Shown here in pieces: positions 4,978-8,554 of a stretch of DNA of 8,554 bases. The DNA lies in assembly GCA_007134165.1 (NCBI GenBank), contig SLLJ01000038.1:1-8554 (forward strand), given 5' to 3'. This DNA is from Nitriliruptoraceae bacterium. Its GTDB lineage: Bacteria; Actinomycetota; Nitriliruptoria; Nitriliruptorales; Nitriliruptoraceae. Positions within the stretch are counted from its first letter, which is position 1; every line of letters begins with the position of its first letter. The notes beneath the pieces are model-generated. The model saw only the letters and a program-made list of their open reading frames with translations. It was not told the origin of the DNA and ran no database searches. Made by a program: the position numbers and the translations under genes.

Positions 4978-6681
4978 ATGCGGAGGCGATGCACCCGCAC
5001 GGCCCTGGCCCTGCTGTTCTGCCTGACCCTGCTCGCCGCCGCGTGCGGCAGCGACGACCCAGCGCCCGACGACGACGAGGACACCACCCAGGACGCCGAG
5101 GACCCCGGCGATGCGGCCGACCCGGGGCCGGTCGACGATGACGACGCGGACGACCTCCAAGACGGCGTGGATGCGCTCGCCACGGCCGGCGGCACGCTGA
5201 CGGTGGGGCTGAGCAGCGAACCGATCTCGCTGGACCCCGGCGACGGGCTGTTCATCGCCGAGCACCAGGTGCTGATGCACGTGTTCGACACGCTCGTGCG
5301 CCTGACCCCGGATGGCTCGCTGGTACCGGGACTGGCCACCGAGTGGTCGGCGAACGACGAAGGCACGGCATTCGACTTCACGCTGCGTGACGACGTGACC
5401 TTCCACGATGGGACCCCCTTCGACGCCGAGGCCGTCATCGCCCAGTTCGACCGGCTCGCGGCGACCACCGACGGCGCCGGCGTGGCCCCCGGGGTGCTCG
5501 CCGGCTACGAGAGCGCCACCGCCGAGGGCAACACGCTGGAGGTGACCTTCTCCGAGTCCAAGCCCGAACTGCTGCGCGACCTCACCCGCGCCTGGATGGG
5601 CATCCCATCCCCCACGGCCATGGCCGACGCGGCCGAACCCAGCCGGGAGCCGGTGGGCACCGGACCCTTCGTCCTCGAGGAGTGGGCCGCACAGGACCGT
5701 ATGGTGCTGCGCCGCAACGACGACTACGCCTGGGGCGCCCCGGAACTCGGCCACGACGGACCACCGCTGGTCGACGAACTCGTCATCCGCTTCCTGCCCG
5801 ACTCGTCGAGCCGCATGGCCGCCTTCGAGACCGGTGAGGCCGACGTCATCGAGGAGCCGCAGTTCCTGCAGGTCGCCGGTCTCGTGGAGGCCGGCCGGGC
5901 CGAGCTCGCCTCCTTCCAAGCGCCGGGCATGCCCACCCACATGATGCTCAACACCGAGAACCCACCGACCGACGACCCGGTCGTTCGTGAGGCGATGATC
6001 CTCGCGGTGGACACCGCCGAACTGGTCGAGACCGCCTTCGCCGGCCTGCAGTCGCCGGCGAACAACGTGCTCAGCCCGACCACCTTTGGGTTCAGCCCTC
6101 AAGCGGCCGCGACCTACGCCCCCGACCCGGCGGCCGCGACCGCACTGCTCGAGGAGGCCGGCTGGATCGACGAGGACGGCGACGGTGTGCGCGAGAAGGA
6201 CGGTCAACGGCTGACGATCGAGTATCCGGCCTCACCCGACTGGGAGGGGGCCTACATGGAACTGCTCACCGCGTACCTCACCGCCGCCGGGTTCGAAGTC
6301 AACCTGACCCAGATGGACGACGCCGGGATCTTCGAGGTTGCCAACGCCGGCGAGCACCATCTGGTCTCCATGGCCTGGATCTCGGGCTCGCCTTCGGTGC
6401 TGCCGATCGTCTACCACTCCGACAACATCGAGCAGGGCTCGGCCTTCACCCGCTTCCGTGACGCCGAACTCGACGAACTGTTCGACCAGGCCGCGGTCAC
6501 CGTCGACGATGGTCAGCGCTCCGCGCTGTACGCCCAGGCCCAGATCATCATCATGGACAACGCACTGGCGGTCCCCCTCTACACCCTGGACCGCGTCCTG
6601 CTGCTCCAGCCCGAGCTGACCGGGTTCGCGTTCGACGCCGAGGGCTACGCCTGGCTGCCCGGCGTCGCCGTCGGCGGCTAG
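4978..6681 (+). CDS. Peptide-type ABC importer substrate-binding lipoprotein (SBP family 5)
   Basis: Predicted 567-residue extracytoplasmic lipoprotein that captures the importer's ligand. The N-terminus has a basic start (MRRR), a hydrophobic core (ALALLFCLTLL) and a lipobox LAAAC, with the lipidated Cys at 23. Residues 26-65 form a disordered-looking linker in which about 20 of 40 residues are Asp or Glu. The family 5 domain follows from about 72: GGTLTVGLSSEPISLDP, then LVPGLATEWSANDEGTAFDF and FHDGTPFDAEAV, and PVGTGPFVL later. An acidic DEDGDG segment sits at 398-403, as in many family members. The C-terminus (VPLYTLDRVLLL) is also typical. I chose the ATG at 4978 for its GGAGG ribosome site and signal peptide. 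The gene lies between the ATPase and permease genes, as gsiB does in E. coli. Peptide, glutathione, opine and nickel binders share this fold, so the ligand is open. Confidence 0.94.
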   Translation: MRRRCTRTALALLFCLTLLAAACGSDDPAPDDDEDTTQDAEDPGDAADPGPVDDDDADDLQDGVDALATAGGTLTVGLSSEPISLDPGDGLFIAEHQVLMHVFDTLVRLTPDGSLVPGLATEWSANDEGTAFDFTLRDDVTFHDGTPFDAEAVIAQFDRLAATTDGAGVAPGVLAGYESATAEGNTLEVTFSESKPELLRDLTRAWMGIPSPTAMADAAEPSREPVGTGPFVLEEWAAQDRMVLRRNDDYAWGAPELGHDGPPLVDELVIRFLPDSSSRMAAFETGEADVIEEPQFLQVAGLVEAGRAELASFQAPGMPTHMMLNTENPPTDDPVVREAMILAVDTAELVETAFAGLQSPANNVLSPTTFGFSPQAAATYAPDPAAATALLEEAGWIDEDGDGVREKDGQRLTIEYPASPDWEGAYMELLTAYLTAAGFEVNLTQMDDAGIFEVANAGEHHLVSMAWISGSPSVLPIVYHSDNIEQGSAFTRFRDAELDELFDQAAVTVDDGQRSALYAQAQIIIMDNALAVPLYTLDRVLLLQPELTGFAFDAEGYAWLPGVAVGG

Positions 6682-6701
6682 GGGCCGCGCTCCCGTTCGT
6701 T

Positions 6702-6736
6702 CCGGGCCCGACCACCCTCGTAGCGGTCGGGCCCGG
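6702..6736 (+). terminator. Perfect 12-bp stem-loop without T-tract, likely attenuator or mRNA stabiliser
   Basis: CCGGGCCCGACC (6702-6713) pairs perfectly with GGTCGGGCCCGG (6725-6736) across an 11-nt loop, 21 nt after the binding-protein stop codon and 27 nt before the permease GTG. There is no run of T after it, so full intrinsic termination is unlikely. Such hairpins between a binding-protein gene and permease genes commonly stop part of the transcripts or block 3' decay, giving more binding protein than permease. The structure is seen directly; the role is inferred. Confidence 0.65.
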
Positions 6737-6763
6737 CACCACCTCGACGTCTCCGAGGACACC

Positions 6764-7687
6764 GTGACCCGCTACTTCGCCCGACGGGTGCTCACCTCGG
6801 TGGGCGTGGCGCTGGGCGTGCTGGTGTTCACCTTCAGCATGCTGCACCTGGCACCCGGCGATCCGGTGATCGCGATGCTCGGCCGGCAGGCGGCCACGCC
6901 CGAGCGGATCGAGGCGCTGCGCGGCGAACTGGGGCTCGACCGGCCGTTGCCGGTGCAGTTCGCCGACTACTTCGGGGGGGTGCTGCGCGGGGAACTCGGC
7001 ACCTCGATCCAGACCCGGCGGCCGGTCGCCGACGCCATCGCCGAACAGCTGCCGAGCACCCTGCAACTGATGCTGGCCGCCATGCTCGTCGCGGTCGTGA
7101 TCGGCGGGGTCGTCGGAGTGGTGTCCGCAACCCGTGCCGGCAGCCGGCTGGACCGCAGCCTGACCGTGGGAAGCCTGGCGGCGGTGTCGGTGCCCTCCTT
7201 CTGGTTGGCGCTCCTGCTGATCCTGGTGTTCGCGGTGTGGTTGGGATGGCTTCCCGCGGCCGCATCCAGCGGCGAGGTGCGCGGGCTGGTGCTGCCCGCG
7301 CTGGCGCTGGGCATCGGCGAGGGCGCGATCCTGGCCCGGCTGATCCGCGCCAACCTCGTCGAGCAACTCACCGGTCCCCACATCGACGCGGCCCGGGCCC
7401 GTGGGCTGCGCGAACGCCGGGTGGTGGGCGTCTACGCGCTGCGCAACGCCATGCTGCCGGTGGTGACCATCATCGGGCTGCAGTTCGGCTACCTGCTGGC
7501 CGGCTCGGTGGTGATCGAGACGATCTTCGCCCGCCAGGGGCTCGGACGCCTCGCGGTGCAGGCCGTCAGCGCCCAGGACTTCCCCCTCGCGCAAGGCATC
7601 GTGCTGGTGATGGCGCTGACCTACGTGGCGATCAACACGCTCACCGACCTGACCTATGTCTGGCTCGACCCGAGGGTGCGGCTGTGA
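6764..7687 (+). CDS. ABC importer permease, DppB/OppB/GsiC type
   Basis: Predicted 307-residue inner-membrane permease forming half of the translocation channel. About six membrane segments are visible, roughly at 8-30, 99-122, 136-162, 176-195, 230-255 and 277-298. The family N-terminal pattern FSMLHLAPGDPV lies at 25-35, and the long external segment ends in SIQTRRPVADAIAEQLPSTL (81-100). The cytoplasmic EAA coupling loop, which contacts the ATPase, is DAARARGL at 208-215, followed by ALRNAMLPVV. The length matches the family (about 300-310). The GTG start has GAGGA at 6755-6759, slightly close at 4 nt. A stem-loop lies just upstream, so expression is probably lower than that of the binding protein. 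The stop overlaps the next permease's start (GTGA), indicating coupled translation. Confidence 0.94.
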   Translation: MTRYFARRVLTSVGVALGVLVFTFSMLHLAPGDPVIAMLGRQAATPERIEALRGELGLDRPLPVQFADYFGGVLRGELGTSIQTRRPVADAIAEQLPSTLQLMLAAMLVAVVIGGVVGVVSATRAGSRLDRSLTVGSLAAVSVPSFWLALLLILVFAVWLGWLPAAASSGEVRGLVLPALALGIGEGAILARLIRANLVEQLTGPHIDAARARGLRERRVVGVYALRNAMLPVVTIIGLQFGYLLAGSVVIETIFARQGLGRLAVQAVSAQDFPLAQGIVLVMALTYVAINTLTDLTYVWLDPRVRL

Positions 7688-8544
7688 GCGCCGGCCCGAT
7701 CGACGTCATCGAACCAGGCGCGACCTGGCGCCGGCAGTTGGGCCGGGTGCCCGGCGGGGTCGGCTTCGGCGTGGTGATCGCGCTGGTGCTGGGCACCGCG
7801 GTGGTGGTCGGCCCGTGGCTGCCCTGGCTGCCCTCGCCGATCGAGGTCAACCCGACGGCGGCGCTGGAATCGCCGTCACTGGCCCACCCGATGGGCACCG
7901 ACCACCTCGGCCGGGACCTGCTGTCGCGGTTCCTGCACGGCGGTCGGGTGTCGCTCGCGATCGCGCTCGGCGCGGTGGCGCTCGGCGGCACGTTCGGGAC
8001 CCTGCTCGGACTGCTCGCCGGGTTCTTCGGCGGGCGGCTCGACGTGACGATCTCCTGGCTGGTGGAGGTGCTGCTGGCCTTCCCCGGCGTGCTCCTGGCG
8101 CTGGCGATCATCACCATGCTGGGCGCGGGCCCGACCAACGTGGCGATCGCGGTGGGTATCGCGTTCGTCCCTTCCTTCACCCGTGTGGTGCGCGCTTCGG
8201 TGCTGTCGGTTCGCGAGCGCACCTTCGTGGAGGCCGCCGCGGCCATCGGCAACCCACCGATGGTGGTGCTGCTCGCCCACGTGCTGCCCAACGCCACCCG
8301 CTCCGTGCAGGTGATCGCGACCATCGGCATGGGCACGGCCATCCTCGACGCGGCGGCGCTGAGCTTCCTCGGGCTTGGCACCCAGCCGCCTTCCCCCGAA
8401 TGGGGAGCGATGCTCAGCAGCGGCGCCGGGATGCTGCGCTCAGGGTGGTGGCTGACGGTGTTCCCCGGCCTCGGGATCTTCCTGGCGGTGCTGTCGGTGA
8501 ACCTGATCGGGGAGGGCCTGATGGACCGGAGCCCGGGGCGATGA
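7684..8544 (+). CDS. ABC importer permease, DppC/OppC/GsiD type
   Basis: Predicted 286-residue inner-membrane permease, partner of the preceding one. After an N-terminal membrane segment at about 24-44 comes the family hallmark HPMGTDHLGRDLLSRFLHGG at 68-87. A multi-span core follows, with the EAA coupling loop FVEAAAAIGNPP at 181-192 and HVLPNATRSV at 199-208. The conserved SFLGLGTQPPSPEWGAML lies at 227-244. I chose the GTG at 7684: it overlaps the previous stop (GTGA), has GAGGG at 7672-7676 at 7-nt spacing, and gives the normal family length. The open frame runs back to 7237, but that part is a shadow of the first permease gene. The stop overlaps the ATG of the next gene (ATGA). Confidence 0.94.
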   Translation: MSAGPIDVIEPGATWRRQLGRVPGGVGFGVVIALVLGTAVVVGPWLPWLPSPIEVNPTAALESPSLAHPMGTDHLGRDLLSRFLHGGRVSLAIALGAVALGGTFGTLLGLLAGFFGGRLDVTISWLVEVLLAFPGVLLALAIITMLGAGPTNVAIAVGIAFVPSFTRVVRASVLSVRERTFVEAAAAIGNPPMVVLLAHVLPNATRSVQVIATIGMGTAILDAAALSFLGLGTQPPSPEWGAMLSSGAGMLRSGWWLTVFPGLGIFLAVLSVNLIGEGLMDRSPGR

Positions 8545-8554
8545 GCGCCGCCGA
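8541..8554 (+). CDS. Start of a further operon gene, cut by the window edge
   Basis: The ATG at 8541 overlaps the permease's TGA (ATGA), with GGAG at 8528-8531, 9 nt upstream. Only MSAA can be read, so no function can be given. The tight coupling says it is co-expressed with the importer. In related operons this position often holds a peptidase, amidohydrolase or other enzyme acting on the imported ligand, but that is expectation and not evidence from this window. Confidence 0.6.

Noticed and set aside
3922..6207. Long minus-strand open frames opposite the ATPase and binding-protein genes (318 and 425 codons)
   Set aside because: They are shadows of strongly supported plus-strand genes, with Gly/Arg/Val-rich composition and no recognisable domains.
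7237..7683. Upstream extension of the second permease frame
   Set aside because: These 149 codons overlap the first permease in another frame and read as Arg/Gly/Ala-rich sequence; the GTGA overlap start gives the normal family length.

Overview
The window is very GC-rich (roughly 70% by eye), with G/C-biased third codon positions, GTG starts beside ATG, densely packed overlapping genes and a lipobox-type solute-binding protein followed by a long Asp/Glu-rich linker. This points to a high-GC actinobacterium. I cannot name the lineage from the sequence. The fused two-NBD oligopeptide ATPase fits that group, since mycobacterial OppD has the same design, but fused ATPases also occur in proteobacteria.

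Layout. Positions 1-325 (+) hold the 3' end of an unrecognised gene that opens with 30-bp tandem repeats and probably carries a one-base frameshift just after them. Its stop lies 3 bp from the stop of a convergent gene. Positions 329-2739 (-) hold a two-gene unit: a GntR/FCD-type regulator translated first, then a class V aminotransferase-fold (cysteine desulfurase-like) enzyme, coupled by an ATGA overlap. Positions 2740-2868 are the divergent control region. It contains a near-perfect 22-bp palindrome, a related second site and overlapping candidate promoters. Positions 2869-8554 (+) hold an ABC peptide-importer operon of the Opp/Dpp/Gsi type: fused dual ATPase, lipoprotein binding protein, first permease, second permease, and the first four codons of another coupled gene at the edge.

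How it fits together. The binding protein captures a peptide or similar small ligand outside the membrane, the two permeases form the channel, and the fused ATPase drives uptake. The regulator probably represses both directions from the shared operators and releases when it binds a small ligand. The gene order ATPase fusion - binding protein - permease - permease is that of the E. coli glutathione importer gsiABCD. With a cysteine desulfurase-like enzyme in the divergent arm, a sulfur- or amino-acid-scavenging role is a reasonable hypothesis, but the substrate cannot be read from the sequence.

Most of the window is conventional transporter biology. The points most worth a second look are the repeat-bearing frameshifted gene at the left edge, the operator architecture, the C-x-C active-site loop of the desulfurase-like enzyme, the altered metal site of the regulator, the two candidate iron-sulfur cysteine sets in the ATPase, and the perfect stem-loop between the binding-protein and permease genes.
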